A DNA stretch of 64,000 nucleotides from an uncultured Litorivicinus sp. (GTDB lineage: Bacteria > Pseudomonadota > Gammaproteobacteria > Pseudomonadales > Litorivicinaceae). The stretch's first letter is position 1, and each line of letters starts with the position of its first letter. The notes under the pieces are model-generated. The model did not search any database. It was not told where the DNA came from and saw nothing but the letters and a program-made list of their open reading frames with translations. The stretch is taken from positions 1 to 64,000 of the forward strand of contig CACJLQ010000004.1 of NCBI GenBank assembly GCA_902594275.1, in the 5' to 3' direction. Positions 1 to 9,015 of the stretch are shown here, one piece after another. The position numbers and the translations under genes are program-made.

Positions 1-363
1 CATGAGCCAATGAGGTGCACCGACGTCCCTCAAAAAGGTGAGGACCGGCCCACTAAAATCGAGCACTCCGGTATAGGTGTAAGCGAGGATGTAAGCGGGA
101 TAGGCCATCGGAAGTAACAACAGCCAAGACAGAATTCCCCGTCCCTTAAACCGATAAAAAGAAATGATCCATGCGGTAGGAACACCAAGCATCACGACGC
201 CGATGGCGACTAATACAGATAGCATCAAAGAATTTAGAGCGTATCTACCGAGTAATGTGTCAAAGAGGTGTGACCACGCATCGGATGCCCCAGTGATAAC
301 AAAACTGATAACCACTAAGATAGGCAAAGCCACACAAAGTGCGGCAATGACTGTGGTAAACAT
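1..363 (-). CDS. fbpB: Ferric iron ABC transporter permease, N-terminal part (cut by window edge)
   Basis: Only about the first 121 residues lie in the window; the gene runs off its left edge. The reading frame is open and codes for a first membrane helix, a periplasmic stretch and a second helix, then the motif PMAYPAYILAYTYTG, which is characteristic of FbpB/AfuB-type Fe(3+) permeases. It would form the inner-membrane channel for the binding protein encoded just upstream on the same strand. The ATG at 363 has no Shine-Dalgarno sequence. An in-frame TTG at 423, inside the end of the binding-protein gene and preceded by GGAT, is an alternative start that would add 20 residues. Family call is firm; the start is not. 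Confidence 0.85.
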   Translation of the reverse strand, partial: MFTTVIAALCVALPILVVISFVITGASDAWSHLFDTLLGRYALNSLMLSVLVAIGVVMLGVPTAWIISFYRFKGRGILSWLLLLPMAYPAYILAYTYTGVLDFSGPVLTFLRDVGAPHWLM

Positions 364-413
364 CAATTTGTTGGGCAGATTAAATGGCCAACGAACCGGT
401 TGGTGACTTGAAG

Positions 414-1427
414 TTATTGCCAACCAGCGCGATCCATTAATTTGACAGCCTGTTTATTATTGACTCCCAAGATACTCAAATTCAAGGCATCTGATTTGAA
501 TTTGCCTAATGATGCAATCGTGGACGAAGGGGCGACGGTCTCCACGACCGGGTACTCATGATTAATCTCCGCATAATATGCTTGCGCTTCTTCTGACACC
601 ATGAATTCCAACAGTTGAATGGCTTCGTCACGATTTTTAGCATGTTTGGTTACCCCGATCGCAGACACGTTGATATGCGAACCTCGACCATCTTGGTTTG
701 GCCAGAACACCCCCAATTTGGACACCACCTCGCGATCTTTTGATTTCTTTGACTCAATCAGCCGGCCAAAATAATAAGTATTCGCAATGGCCAGGTCACA
801 TTGACCCGCAGCGGCAGCACGAAGCTGATCAGTATCACCGCCAGTTGGCTTGCGTGCCAAATTAGACACCAAGCCTTCAGCCCATTTTTGGGTAGCCTCT
901 GCACCGTTCGCTTCAATCATTGAAGCCACAAGCGACTGATTATAAATGTTGTTCGATGATCGAATACAAACTCGATTTTTCCATTGAGAATTGGTTAGAG
1001 CCTCATAGGTGGAGAGCACGGACGGATTCACACGGTCCTTTACATAAAAAATCGGACGTGCACGAACCGTCAAACCAAACCACTGGTTATCCGGATCCCG
1101 AAGATTTACAGGAATTTTCTCCGCAAGAACAGCGTTTTCGACCGGTGAGAGAACCCCTGCCATTTTTGCGCGATGGAAATTCCCTGCGTCAACAGTAACC
1201 AAGACATCAGCAGGTGTTGCAGCGCCCTCTGCCTGAATTCGGGACAACAATGCATTTGCTTTACCAGTGATCAAGTTGACTTCGATTTTAGTTTGTTCGG
1301 TAAAGCGATCGAGAAGTGGAACGATAAGCGCATCTTTTCGTGAGGAGTACACATTCACCTCTCCCGCCGTCGTGGGACCTGCGAGGATTAGAGCGATCAA
1401 GGTTAGTACGATTTGATGGGTACGCAT
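414..1427 (-). CDS. fbpA: Periplasmic Fe(3+)-binding protein of an ABC transporter
   Basis: 337 residues, the usual size for FbpA/FutA/IdiA proteins. An N-terminal signal peptide (hydrophobic residues 6-18, likely cleavage after the TTA at 19-21) is followed by the family opening EVNVYSSRK. The adjacent tyrosines Y218-Y219 in NTYYFG match the conserved tyrosine pair that ligates ferric iron in this family. It would capture iron in the periplasm and hand it to the permease that follows 50 bp downstream; the ATPase gene must lie beyond the window. A GGAGAA ribosome-binding site precedes the ATG. I found no convincing Fur box in the 82 bp upstream, so iron control is not shown by sequence. Confidence 0.9.
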   Translation of the reverse strand: MRTHQIVLTLIALILAGPTTAGEVNVYSSRKDALIVPLLDRFTEQTKIEVNLITGKANALLSRIQAEGAATPADVLVTVDAGNFHRAKMAGVLSPVENAVLAEKIPVNLRDPDNQWFGLTVRARPIFYVKDRVNPSVLSTYEALTNSQWKNRVCIRSSNNIYNQSLVASMIEANGAEATQKWAEGLVSNLARKPTGGDTDQLRAAAAGQCDLAIANTYYFGRLIESKKSKDREVVSKLGVFWPNQDGRGSHINVSAIGVTKHAKNRDEAIQLLEFMVSEEAQAYYAEINHEYPVVETVAPSSTIASLGKFKSDALNLSILGVNNKQAVKLMDRAGWQ

Positions 1428-1509
1428 TCATTTCTCCGCAAATTTAATGAGAGAAAGGTTAATTCACCAAAAGATTAAATGCAACACATTCGCATTTAGA
1501 TTTGTGGTT

Positions 1510-1947
1510 TTAATCCACTTCGGACCAGCCAATTCCAACCAATTGGTTTGCCTTGAATAACAATGCACGAAGTTCTTCGACACCATCCACCTGGGCTCGA
1601 AAATACAGCACATCATAAACCTCACCACCTTTGACGTAATGGTCCGCCAAAGTGGTTCCGCGATCAACATTGGTAGCGGGCCCGAGAATCTCGAGCACCT
1701 CATCTTTCGTTTGCCCTACCTCAACGCTTGCAAGTTGATCAGCATTCAACTCAATCACAATATCATTCGCTGTTACAGGCTCTGAAACAACCGCCGTTTC
1801 CTCCGAAGGTAAGGCATCCATCGTTGGTTCAGCTATCGCAGAGTCTTCATCTGACGTCCGAAATTTCATATCGAATGTCCACGATTCCGGAATCATCGAA
1901 CAGGCTGTCAGACTGAAAGATGCTAAGAGGATAATGAGTAATCGCAT
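1510..1947 (-). CDS. DUF3192-like small lipoprotein
   Basis: 145 residues beginning with a lipoprotein signal peptide; the lipobox LTAC ends at C16. The middle (about 35-65) is low-complexity and acidic and probably a linker. The C-terminal half has VGQTKDEVLEILGPA followed by YDVLYFRAQ and LLFKANQLVGIG, a pattern resembling DUF3192 and the BamE/SmpA fold (a helix pair after VGMT-like residues, then strands). Function is unknown; it is probably an envelope protein anchored to the outer membrane. It sits between nagA and fbpA on the same strand, 66 bp after nagA, and could be co-transcribed with either. Confidence 0.7.
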   Translation of the reverse strand: MRLLIILLASFSLTACSMIPESWTFDMKFRTSDEDSAIAEPTMDALPSEETAVVSEPVTANDIVIELNADQLASVEVGQTKDEVLEILGPATNVDRGTTLADHYVKGGEVYDVLYFRAQVDGVEELRALLFKANQLVGIGWSEVD

Positions 1948-2013
1948 GTTAAACCCTTTCTTTTTCGATACCGCTATTGAACATCAACCAAGCGCTGTTG
2001 TCGCCCTTAACGA

Positions 2014-3117
2014 TCAAACCTCATATATCGGCTGCCCATTAATCCACACCGATTCGAGAGTTTGGCCCCGAAACGTCACAAAATCAGACAGATTCCCACG
2101 AGCAATCGCCCCCTGGTTAGCCAAGCCGAGCCAGGACGCAGATCGTGTACTTGTCATTGCTGCGATTTCTGGCCATTCCAATCCAAATTGACGCAAGGTA
2201 TTCACAGTGACTTCCGCCGTGGCCGCACTTCCTGCCAGTGTTCCATCGCTCAAACGCACAACATCATCTTTTTTGAATACCCGATGCGTTCCCAACTGAT
2301 ATTCACCATCAGGCATGCCGGCAGCCGAGGTGGAATCAGTCACAGAATACAACTGCGAGATTTGCTGCCTTGCTAACTGGAAACACGGTTCTGTGACATG
2401 AACATCATCACAAATGATTTCCGAATACTGAGCCGCTAACAGCGCAGCTTGCGAGACTCCAGGACAACGATGATGAACGCCGGTCATTGCATTAAAGAGG
2501 TGTGTTACCCCAGCCCCTCGTTCAAACAACTCACGAGCACGATGATAGTCACATCCCGAATGCCCAATCTGCAATCTCACGGCAAATTCGTCGGCAAGCA
2601 CAGGAAGAACGCCATCTGGATCTTGTTCTGGCGCATAGGTCATGACACGCACAACGCCAGACTCGAACCAGGATCGAACCTTCGATGGGTCAACATGACG
2701 TGTCAGTGCGGGTTGCGCACCAAGCTTCCCCTCACTCAAATACGGTCCCTCGAGATGAACACCGAGGCAACGCGCTTCAGAATGATCGCGGTTGTCCATC
2801 ACCACTTTTGTCGCCTCGATGACTTGATCAATCGATGCATCATCGGCTGTCACAGTCGTCGCCAAAAATGCAGTCAGACCGTATCGGGCATGAGTGCGAG
2901 CAAGCTGGCGGATACCGGCCATTCCGTCCATGACGTCTCCGCCACCTCCACCATGAATATGACAGTCAATAATTCCTGGTAGAACAATTCGATCATCCAC
3001 CTGCACCGACTCGGATATGGACTGAATGGTCGAACTAAATTCAATCGATCCTCTGAGTACTCCACCCGGAGTGACAAGATGACCAGATAACTCAGACATA
3101 CGACTCCCAATAGTCAA
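2014..3117 (-). CDS. nagA: N-acetylglucosamine-6-phosphate deacetylase
   Basis: 367 residues, amidohydrolase superfamily. Removes acetate from GlcNAc-6-phosphate to give glucosamine-6-phosphate. Metal and catalytic residues are all visible: the H53-x-H55 pair in DCHIHGG, E123 in HLEGPY, H186 in IGHSG, H206 in THLFNAM, and the catalytic D261 in the DSTSAAG motif, with LAGSA near residue 294. It overlaps the upstream kinase gene by 26 bp, so the two are translationally coupled; an internal Met at residue 7 would shorten the overlap to 8 bp. Together they could turn free GlcNAc into GlcN-6-P. No nagB deaminase or sugar transporter is nearby. Confidence 0.9.
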   Translation of the reverse strand: MTIGSRMSELSGHLVTPGGVLRGSIEFSSTIQSISESVQVDDRIVLPGIIDCHIHGGGGGDVMDGMAGIRQLARTHARYGLTAFLATTVTADDASIDQVIEATKVVMDNRDHSEARCLGVHLEGPYLSEGKLGAQPALTRHVDPSKVRSWFESGVVRVMTYAPEQDPDGVLPVLADEFAVRLQIGHSGCDYHRARELFERGAGVTHLFNAMTGVHHRCPGVSQAALLAAQYSEIICDDVHVTEPCFQLARQQISQLYSVTDSTSAAGMPDGEYQLGTHRVFKKDDVVRLSDGTLAGSAATAEVTVNTLRQFGLEWPEIAAMTSTRSASWLGLANQGAIARGNLSDFVTFRGQTLESVWINGQPIYEV

Positions 3118-3952
3118 TCGTCAATTGCGGTCGATGTTGCTCGATATAGGCAAGACCATCAAGTGCATCGCCCTGCGACTCGACTACGTGATAACCCAAC
3201 GATTGGATTCGGGGCGAATAAACAGCAGATAAACCGCCAACGAGGGCAATGGGAAGATGTTTTGGAAAATCTTCTATCAAATCAATCAACGCCATCAGTC
3301 CCTCTGAAACAATATCGGCGCTCAAAGAAACTTGACCCTCAGCTTCCACGATCGCTTTGGCCAATGAGGCAAATTGTCGGGGCTGGGCGGCGTTCGCAAA
3401 TTCCATCCACTGAACCACAGATTGACCAATACCCAGTCGATCAATCAAAACCTGATGCGATTGATTAATCAGGCCTCGATCAGCGAGGCGAACCAGTTCC
3501 TGTAGAAAGCGCAACCCAATCCAAGCGCCGCCACCCTGGTCGGCTAGCATAAAACCAAAGCCACCCCGTCTTAAATGCTGCCGAGATTCGTCCAACCACG
3601 CAAAGGCAACACCCGTCCCGACGGTCAGACAACCGCCCGGCATTCCACAGTGCGCACCAAATAACCCAGAGTCGCGATCTGAAACCAACAATGTTTCACA
3701 GGGAGAATTGGATAAAAATACTGATCGCTGTTCGGCGTACTCTGATCCAGCCAGACCAGCAACACATCTCACCGGCATCGGTACGCCAGCCAGAGTGATT
3801 GCCTGCATGATCTGCTCCCAGCAAACATCAGCCCCGAGACCGAGATTCGAGGGGCCGGTCACAACCTCTGATATGACGGTCTGATCTGCTTGATTGAGAA
3901 ACCGAACCCGAGTCTTGGTGCCGCCTCCATCAATCAATGCAATCAGCTTCAT
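3092..3952 (-). CDS. BadF/BadG-type ATPase, probable N-acetylglucosamine kinase
   Basis: 286 residues of the ASKHA (sugar kinase/actin/hsp70) fold. The N-terminal phosphate loop LIDGGGTKTR (residues 6-15) and the following GPSNLGLG match BadF/BadG/BcrA-type GlcNAc/glucosamine kinases; an adenosine-site motif (VGGLSAVYSP) is near residue 240. Likely phosphorylates a cytosolic amino sugar with ATP. The inference rests on the family plus direct overlap with nagA, whose substrate is the expected product. It overlaps the upstream decarboxylase gene by 4 bp (ATGA type). Substrate could instead be glucosamine or another hexosamine. No transmembrane or signal sequence. Confidence 0.8.
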   Translation of the reverse strand: MKLIALIDGGGTKTRVRFLNQADQTVISEVVTGPSNLGLGADVCWEQIMQAITLAGVPMPVRCVAGLAGSEYAEQRSVFLSNSPCETLLVSDRDSGLFGAHCGMPGGCLTVGTGVAFAWLDESRQHLRRGGFGFMLADQGGGAWIGLRFLQELVRLADRGLINQSHQVLIDRLGIGQSVVQWMEFANAAQPRQFASLAKAIVEAEGQVSLSADIVSEGLMALIDLIEDFPKHLPIALVGGLSAVYSPRIQSLGYHVVESQGDALDGLAYIEQHRPQLTIDYWESYV

Positions 3953-5106
3953 ACCAAGTGTCCGTATCCTTGCCGTAGTTCCGGAAGCGCTCGTGTCACC
4001 ACCGCAGGCGGCGCGATTCCATTAAACTGCGTTGCACTCGCTAAGCTATATGCTCCCATCTCATGAAAGACAATCACATCGTTCATATTCAGTATCGGAA
4101 ATTCAGGGTAGCGACCAAGTTCATCAATCGAATCACAGGTCGGTCCTGCAAACACGCAAGGAGATAACTCATCACTCGAGGTAAAGACTGACATGCGATA
4201 CTGCATTCCGTCGAACAATCGACCAGACTGTGCTCCATAGACACCATCATCGAGGTAGAACCACCAACCGTCACGACGCTTCGCACGGCCAACAACCCTA
4301 CAAACCAAGGCCATCGATGGTGCGGAAATTACCCGACCTGGCTCCGCTAGGATTTCAAGATGCTCAGGGACTCGCTTGAGAACCTCACGAATCGGATGAC
4401 AAAATGCATCGAGATTGACTGACTCACCGGTGTAATGCGCTGGGAAACCGCCGCCGATGTCAATTCGAAGAATTTCGGGCAGGCCCTCATCTCTAATCTG
4501 CTCACACAAATCCAAACACACACCAAGCGCATCTGCATGCGTATTTGCCGTCGCAGCCTGTGACCCCACATGAAAGCACAGGCCATCAACCCGAATTCCA
4601 GAATCGTTGGCCACATCTAAAATACTCAACGCATCCTGCTGCGGTGCTCCAAACTTGCGACTCAAATCAATCGGGGCATCAGGGGCAATAAATGACAATC
4701 GTAACATCACCCGAATCGAGTGCCGATATGGGATCAATTTCCATAACTCATCCACATTATCCACGACAAAGGTGTTGACACCGGCAGCAACCGCTTTTTC
4801 GATCTCGGTGTCTGTTTTGATCGGATGGGTATGAATCATCCGCGATGCGTGAATCCCCTCGTGCTCGAGCATCTTGATCTCAGCTGCACTCGCCACGTCG
4901 AAACACCCACCCTCATTGGCCACGGTTTGTAACAAGCCCGGGTAAGGATTCGATTTCACTGCATAATATAGGGTGACCCTCGGAAGAGCGCTCGACAATT
5001 CATTCCATTGCCGACGACAGATTTCGGGGTCAAATACCAAGGAGGGTGTTGTCTCAATCAAACCGAGCCAAGTCGATGCAGATTCACGCGGAAAGACGTT
5101 GATCAA
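3949..5106 (-). CDS. Fold-III PLP decarboxylase, ornithine decarboxylase-like
   Basis: 385 residues, alanine-racemase-fold basic amino-acid decarboxylase. K51 in YYAVKSNP should bind PLP; HVGSQ (179-183), IGGGFP (217-222) and EPGR (255-258) hold the cofactor phosphate; C324 in GPTCDSID and DDGVYG (286-291) are typical of eukaryotic-type ornithine/lysine decarboxylases and distinguish it from LysA, a second member of the superfamily encoded at 9135. It would make putrescine (or cadaverine) from ornithine (or lysine). It lies 66 bp after parE and overlaps the amino-sugar kinase gene by 4 bp, an unusual partner. Ornithine is the likelier substrate but sequence alone does not settle this. Confidence 0.83.
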   Translation of the reverse strand: MINVFPRESASTWLGLIETTPSLVFDPEICRRQWNELSSALPRVTLYYAVKSNPYPGLLQTVANEGGCFDVASAAEIKMLEHEGIHASRMIHTHPIKTDTEIEKAVAAGVNTFVVDNVDELWKLIPYRHSIRVMLRLSFIAPDAPIDLSRKFGAPQQDALSILDVANDSGIRVDGLCFHVGSQAATANTHADALGVCLDLCEQIRDEGLPEILRIDIGGGFPAHYTGESVNLDAFCHPIREVLKRVPEHLEILAEPGRVISAPSMALVCRVVGRAKRRDGWWFYLDDGVYGAQSGRLFDGMQYRMSVFTSSDELSPCVFAGPTCDSIDELGRYPEFPILNMNDVIVFHEMGAYSLASATQFNGIAPPAVVTRALPELRQGYGHLV

Positions 5107-5172
5107 TACAAAATCCTCAAATCGGTTCAGGGACGCGGCAGCATAGAGAAATTAAACGAAATTTCAAGGAAA

Positions 5173-7065
5173 TTAAGCAATATCTGCCATATGACCGCTT
5201 GCTTCCAGCCATTGCTTCCGATCTGATGCTCGCTTCTTACCCAGCAACCGATCCATCACTTCATCTGTCCCAGCTGATGCGTCCGAGTCGTCAAGGACCA
5301 GCTGCACCAATCGTCTTGTATCAGGATCCATGGTTGTCACACGCAACTGGCTTGGATTCATTTCGCCCAATCCCTTGAAGCGAGTCACACTCATTTTTCC
5401 ATTCCGCTTCTCTGCACTCAGGCGATCCAAAACACCTTGCTTCTCAGCATCGTCGAGTGCGTAGAACACCTCTTTACCCACATCAATCCGGTAGAGCGGA
5501 GGCATCGCAACAAATACATGTCCCTGCTCAACAAGCGGCCTGAAATGCTTCACAAACAGCGCACATAAAAGTGTCGCAATATGCAGTCCATCACTATCGG
5601 CATCAGCCAAAATACATACCTTACCGTACCGAAGACCAGTGAGATCTGAAGAGCTCGGGTCGACACCAAGCGCGACCGCGATGTCATGGACTTCCTGCGA
5701 AGCCAAAATCTCATCTGACTCGACTTCCCAGGTATTCAAGATCTTGCCACGAAGCGGCATCACTGCTTGGAATTCACGATCACGTGCTTGCTTCGCCGAA
5801 CCGCCAGCAGAATCACCCTCCACTAGGAACAATTCACCAGCAAGTGCATCACCACCGGCACAGTCTGCAAGCTTGCCTGGTAGCGCTGGTCCTTGAGTAA
5901 CTTTTTTACGCGCGACCTGTTTCCGAGATTTCAGGCGACGCTGCGCTGCTGCGATGGCGATCTCTGCCAATTGGTCACCAATCGCAGTATTGGAATTCAG
6001 ATACAAACTGAGGGCATCCCGAACAACACCGCTGACAAACACTGCACACTCACGCGAGCTTAATCGCTCTTTGGTCTGCCCGGAAAATTGCGGATCCTCA
6101 AGTTTGACGCTCAGCACATAAGCACATCGTTCCCATAAATCGTCAGGGGATAGTTTCAGCCCACGTGGAATCAGATTTCGAAACTCACAGAACTCGCGTA
6201 GCGCGTCCATCAAACCTGTTCTCAAGCCGTTCACGTGGGTGCCACCTTGAGCAGTCGGAATCAGATTGACGTATGACTCTGTGACTAACTCACCACCCTC
6301 TGGCAACCAAGTCAATGCCCATTCCACAGCTTCATGCTCTGCAGAAAATGTACCGATGTAGGGTGTCTCTGGCACTGCAAATGACTCACCGACCTCCGAC
6401 TGCAGATAGTCGGTCAGGCCATTCTCGAAACACCAACTTTCCGACTCGCTAGTTTTTTCGTCATTCAGACAAATTGTCAGACCTGAACACAAAACGGCTT
6501 TTGCACGTAACAAATGGCGCAAACGCACCACAGAAATATGCGCCGAATCGAAATATTGTGGGTCGGGTTTGAAACGCACGGTCGTACCCACGTCTTTCTT
6601 CAAACATGAACCGACTTCACTCAAGTCACGAACCTTGTCACCGTTTGCGAAGCCGATATCATATCGCTTTCCGTCGCGACGGACTTCAACATCCACTACT
6701 GTCGATAGTGCATTTACCACGCTCACGCCTACACCATGTAAGCCGCCTGAGAATTGGTAATTCTTATTGGAGAACTTACCTCCGGCATGAAGCTTTGTGA
6801 GAATCAGCTCAACGCCCGGAATGCCTTCTTCAGGGTGTAGGTCGACAGGCATGCCTCGCCCGTTATCAGTCACAGAGACAGACCCATCAGACGAGAGCAC
6901 AACATCAATACGATTTGCGTGACCAGCAAGTGCTTCATCTACCGAGTTATCGATGACCTCTTGTGCCAAATGATTAGGACGAGTTGTGTCTGTGTACATG
7001 CCTGGGCGGCGTTTAACGGGATCTAGTCCCGAAAGGACCTCAATATCCTGTGCCTGATAACTCAT
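5173..7065 (-). CDS. parE: DNA topoisomerase IV subunit B (ATPase subunit)
   Basis: About 630 residues. With ParC (not in the window) it unlinks daughter chromosomes. The GHKL ATPase domain opens with DPVKRRPGMY and NSVDEALAG; the transducer follows; the TOPRIM domain has EGDSAGG and the metal-binding DADSDGLHIATLL, the ParE version rather than the GyrB one (DVDG). I chose the Met that begins MSYQAQDIEVL; an upstream in-frame Met at 7104 would add 13 residues unlike the family and overlap DUF1249 further. The chosen start still overlaps that gene by 26 bp. In many relatives cpdA and yqiA sit just upstream; here they are absent. Confidence 0.95.
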   Translation of the reverse strand: MSYQAQDIEVLSGLDPVKRRPGMYTDTTRPNHLAQEVIDNSVDEALAGHANRIDVVLSSDGSVSVTDNGRGMPVDLHPEEGIPGVELILTKLHAGGKFSNKNYQFSGGLHGVGVSVVNALSTVVDVEVRRDGKRYDIGFANGDKVRDLSEVGSCLKKDVGTTVRFKPDPQYFDSAHISVVRLRHLLRAKAVLCSGLTICLNDEKTSESESWCFENGLTDYLQSEVGESFAVPETPYIGTFSAEHEAVEWALTWLPEGGELVTESYVNLIPTAQGGTHVNGLRTGLMDALREFCEFRNLIPRGLKLSPDDLWERCAYVLSVKLEDPQFSGQTKERLSSRECAVFVSGVVRDALSLYLNSNTAIGDQLAEIAIAAAQRRLKSRKQVARKKVTQGPALPGKLADCAGGDALAGELFLVEGDSAGGSAKQARDREFQAVMPLRGKILNTWEVESDEILASQEVHDIAVALGVDPSSSDLTGLRYGKVCILADADSDGLHIATLLCALFVKHFRPLVEQGHVFVAMPPLYRIDVGKEVFYALDDAEKQGVLDRLSAEKRNGKMSVTRFKGLGEMNPSQLRVTTMDPDTRRLVQLVLDDSDASAGTDEVMDRLLGKKRASDRKQWLEASGHMADIA

Positions 7066-7522
7066 TCGTGTGGATTCCGTATGCTGATAGATCGGCGAGG
7101 CCATGATGTAAACAATAAGAGAGCCATTCGCTTAAAAACTGATCCAATTGCTCTCGCTCGTTCGGTTGGACCATGGATGGATTTGGATAGGGGTATGCGC
7201 CTTGAATAAAGTCCGATGAGCTTTCGTCTGTCACTTCAGCCAACTGCATATCGTGATAAAGCCGGACTGTGAATGCGGGCAAAGGAACCCAGGTGCATCC
7301 CCCGCGCAACACACTGCACTGACTTTCACACAATCCCGTGTAGGGCCCAAGATCGGTAAAACGCATCCTCACAAGACAGTCTTGGCCACCGAAAGGTAAA
7401 ACAAACTGGAGGTTGACGTCGGGACCAAAACGACGCGCAAGGCGCAATAGCAAACTGTAATTCAATCCACAGCTTGCATGATGCTTTCTTAAATTCGGTA
7501 CGTGGCGAGCCTTCTGAGGCAA
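7040..7522 (-). CDS. yqiB: DUF1249 family protein (YqiB-like)
   Basis: 160 residues. The N-terminal half (NYSLLLRL, then VRMRFTDLGPYTG) and the central LYHDMQLAEV match the conserved DUF1249/YqiB pattern; Cys residues occur around 86-97. No catalytic motif, signal peptide or membrane segment is visible. Function is unknown; in many gammaproteobacteria it lies between nudF and parE, as here. It starts one base after nudF ends and its tail overlaps the parE start, so all three are probably one transcript. Confidence 0.85.
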   Translation of the reverse strand: MPQKARHVPNLRKHHASCGLNYSLLLRLARRFGPDVNLQFVLPFGGQDCLVRMRFTDLGPYTGLCESQCSVLRGGCTWVPLPAFTVRLYHDMQLAEVTDESSSDFIQGAYPYPNPSMVQPNEREQLDQFLSEWLSYCLHHGLADLSAYGIHTNELSGTGY

Positions 7523-7523
7523 G

Positions 7524-8153
7524 TCACTCTCCTCCCAGTAAATGCGAATGGTTCGTTTGGAGCCACTGTAATCCGATGATTGCAGCTCCGTTGTTTACCT
7601 TTCCAGTCTGCAACGCTTCTAGGGCTGACGCAACGGAAATCACATGGACTTTGAGATCTTCGTACTCCCTAGCTTGACCTCGATAACGAGAAATTCCAGA
7701 GACATCGCAGGACGCTAAAAATAAATGAATCAACTCATTAGAGCCACCAGGACTCGGATAATAAGTAAACAAGAGTTGGGGGTCGTCGAGCAGTGTAAGC
7801 CCGGTCTCTTCGAGCACTTCCCGATGACAAGTTTGCAACGGAGATTCGTTGTCATCGCAAATTCCCGCCACCCACTCAAGCATCCAAGGACTGTCTTGTA
7901 AATCTGACATGGCTGCGCCAATCCGAAACTGCTCCACCATCACAAGCTCTTTGCGCGCTAGATCACACAAAATCACAACAATAGCGGGCGTTCGAATAAA
8001 TAGCTCTCGATGCATCGGTCCAATCAACTCAGCTTGGTACCCGCGATGCGTTAGGGTCAGTTGATCGAGTTGAAAAAAGCCATCAGCTAAACAAGTAGTC
8101 GTCTGAAGGTCCCAATCATTCGCTCCAAATTGCGGCTTCGGCCACTCACCCAT
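7524..8153 (-). CDS. nudF: ADP-ribose diphosphatase (Nudix hydrolase)
   Basis: 209 residues. A complete Nudix box lies at 97-119: G-x5-E then x7 then REVLEETGL. The ADP-ribose pyrophosphatase subfamily is supported by RTPAIVVILCD upstream of the box, by VEQFRIGA and by the neighbouring DUF1249/parE order. It would split ADP-ribose to AMP and ribose-5-phosphate, clearing a reactive metabolite. It overlaps the end of thiD by 8 bp, indicating one transcript. Confidence 0.9.
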   Translation of the reverse strand: MGEWPKPQFGANDWDLQTTTCLADGFFQLDQLTLTHRGYQAELIGPMHRELFIRTPAIVVILCDLARKELVMVEQFRIGAAMSDLQDSPWMLEWVAGICDDNESPLQTCHREVLEETGLTLLDDPQLLFTYYPSPGGSNELIHLFLASCDVSGISRYRGQAREYEDLKVHVISVASALEALQTGKVNNGAAIIGLQWLQTNHSHLLGGE

Positions 8154-8952
8154 TATTCCCCCAGAGCGCCCAAAAATGGTTCACAGGTCCATGTCCTTCA
8201 CCCACATTCAATTGATCAGCAGCGGCGATCGCGCCGCTGATGTAATCCTTCGCTTTGGCGACGGCGACATCGACCGGATGCCCTTGGCCCAAATACGATG
8301 CTAGGGCGCTCGACAGGGTGCAGCCAGTTCCATGCGTGTTCGTTGTTTCAACTCTCGCGGTATCAAACCACTGGGCCTGACCTTCAGAGATCAACAAATC
8401 GGGGGACTCTTCTGTTAACAGATGCCCTCCTTTTAACAGCACAGCTTCTGGCCCCAGTGCAAGGAGCATCTGTGCTTGATGCTGCATAGAATCACGATTG
8501 ACTGCCTCAGATGTATCGAGAAGGTCAGCAGCCTCAGGCAAATTCGGAGTGATTACAGTTGCTTTTGGAATCAGAACATCACGTAAAGCCGAGATCGCAT
8601 CTGCATGCAATAACCGATCGCCACTCTTCGCGACCATCACTGGATCAACAACCACAGGGGATGACAGGGTTTCTAGAAATTCAGCAACTGCCTCAGTCAC
8701 CTCGGGAGTTCCAAGCATGCCCACTTTCACCGCATCGATCCGAATATCGTGCGCAACTGTTCGCATTTGCTGCTTCAAAAAATCGACAGCAACTGGGTAG
8801 ATCGCGTCAACACCAACGGTGTTCTGCGCTGTGAGCGCCGTAATCACGCTAAGGCCATATGCGCCGGTTGCCGAAATGGTTTTCAGGTCAGCCTGAATCC
8901 CGGCTCCACCACCTGAGTCCGAACCAGCAATAGTTAGAATATTTACGTACAT
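8146..8952 (-). CDS. thiD: Hydroxymethylpyrimidine/phosphomethylpyrimidine kinase
   Basis: 268 residues, ribokinase superfamily. The opening NILTIAGSDSGGGAGIQADL and the following YGLSVITALTAQNT are signatures of ThiD, and NTHGTGCTLSSALA near the C-terminus is the anion-hole/catalytic Asp-type motif region of the fold (here HGTGCT as in ThiD). It phosphorylates HMP and HMP-P for thiamine synthesis. First gene of the thiD-nudF-DUF1249-parE block. A GGTGG Shine-Dalgarno precedes the ATG. No TPP riboswitch fits in the 63 bp gap that it shares with lptM. Confidence 0.92.
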   Translation of the reverse strand: MYVNILTIAGSDSGGGAGIQADLKTISATGAYGLSVITALTAQNTVGVDAIYPVAVDFLKQQMRTVAHDIRIDAVKVGMLGTPEVTEAVAEFLETLSSPVVVDPVMVAKSGDRLLHADAISALRDVLIPKATVITPNLPEAADLLDTSEAVNRDSMQHQAQMLLALGPEAVLLKGGHLLTEESPDLLISEGQAQWFDTARVETTNTHGTGCTLSSALASYLGQGHPVDVAVAKAKDYISGAIAAADQLNVGEGHGPVNHFWALWGNNG

Positions 8953-9015
8953 TTTCCACCCTAAGTTTCGAAACAGTGTAGCCGGTTTCGGGGCAAATCC
9001 GGGTATACTTCGCCT

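Noticed and set aside
920-1198. Plus-strand 92-codon frame over fbpA
   Set aside because: Shadow of a well-supported gene on the other strand; no family motif.
1428-1509. Fur box or terminator before fbpA
   Set aside because: Only an AT-rich inverted repeat (AAATGC/GCATTT) is present; it fits neither the Fur consensus nor a GC-rich terminator.
7066-7104. Longer parE start at 7104
   Set aside because: The 13 added residues do not resemble ParE and would deepen the overlap with DUF1249; the Met of MSYQAQDIEVL matches the family.
8953-9015. TPP riboswitch before thiD
   Set aside because: The 63-bp gap is too short for the THI element and lacks its conserved core.
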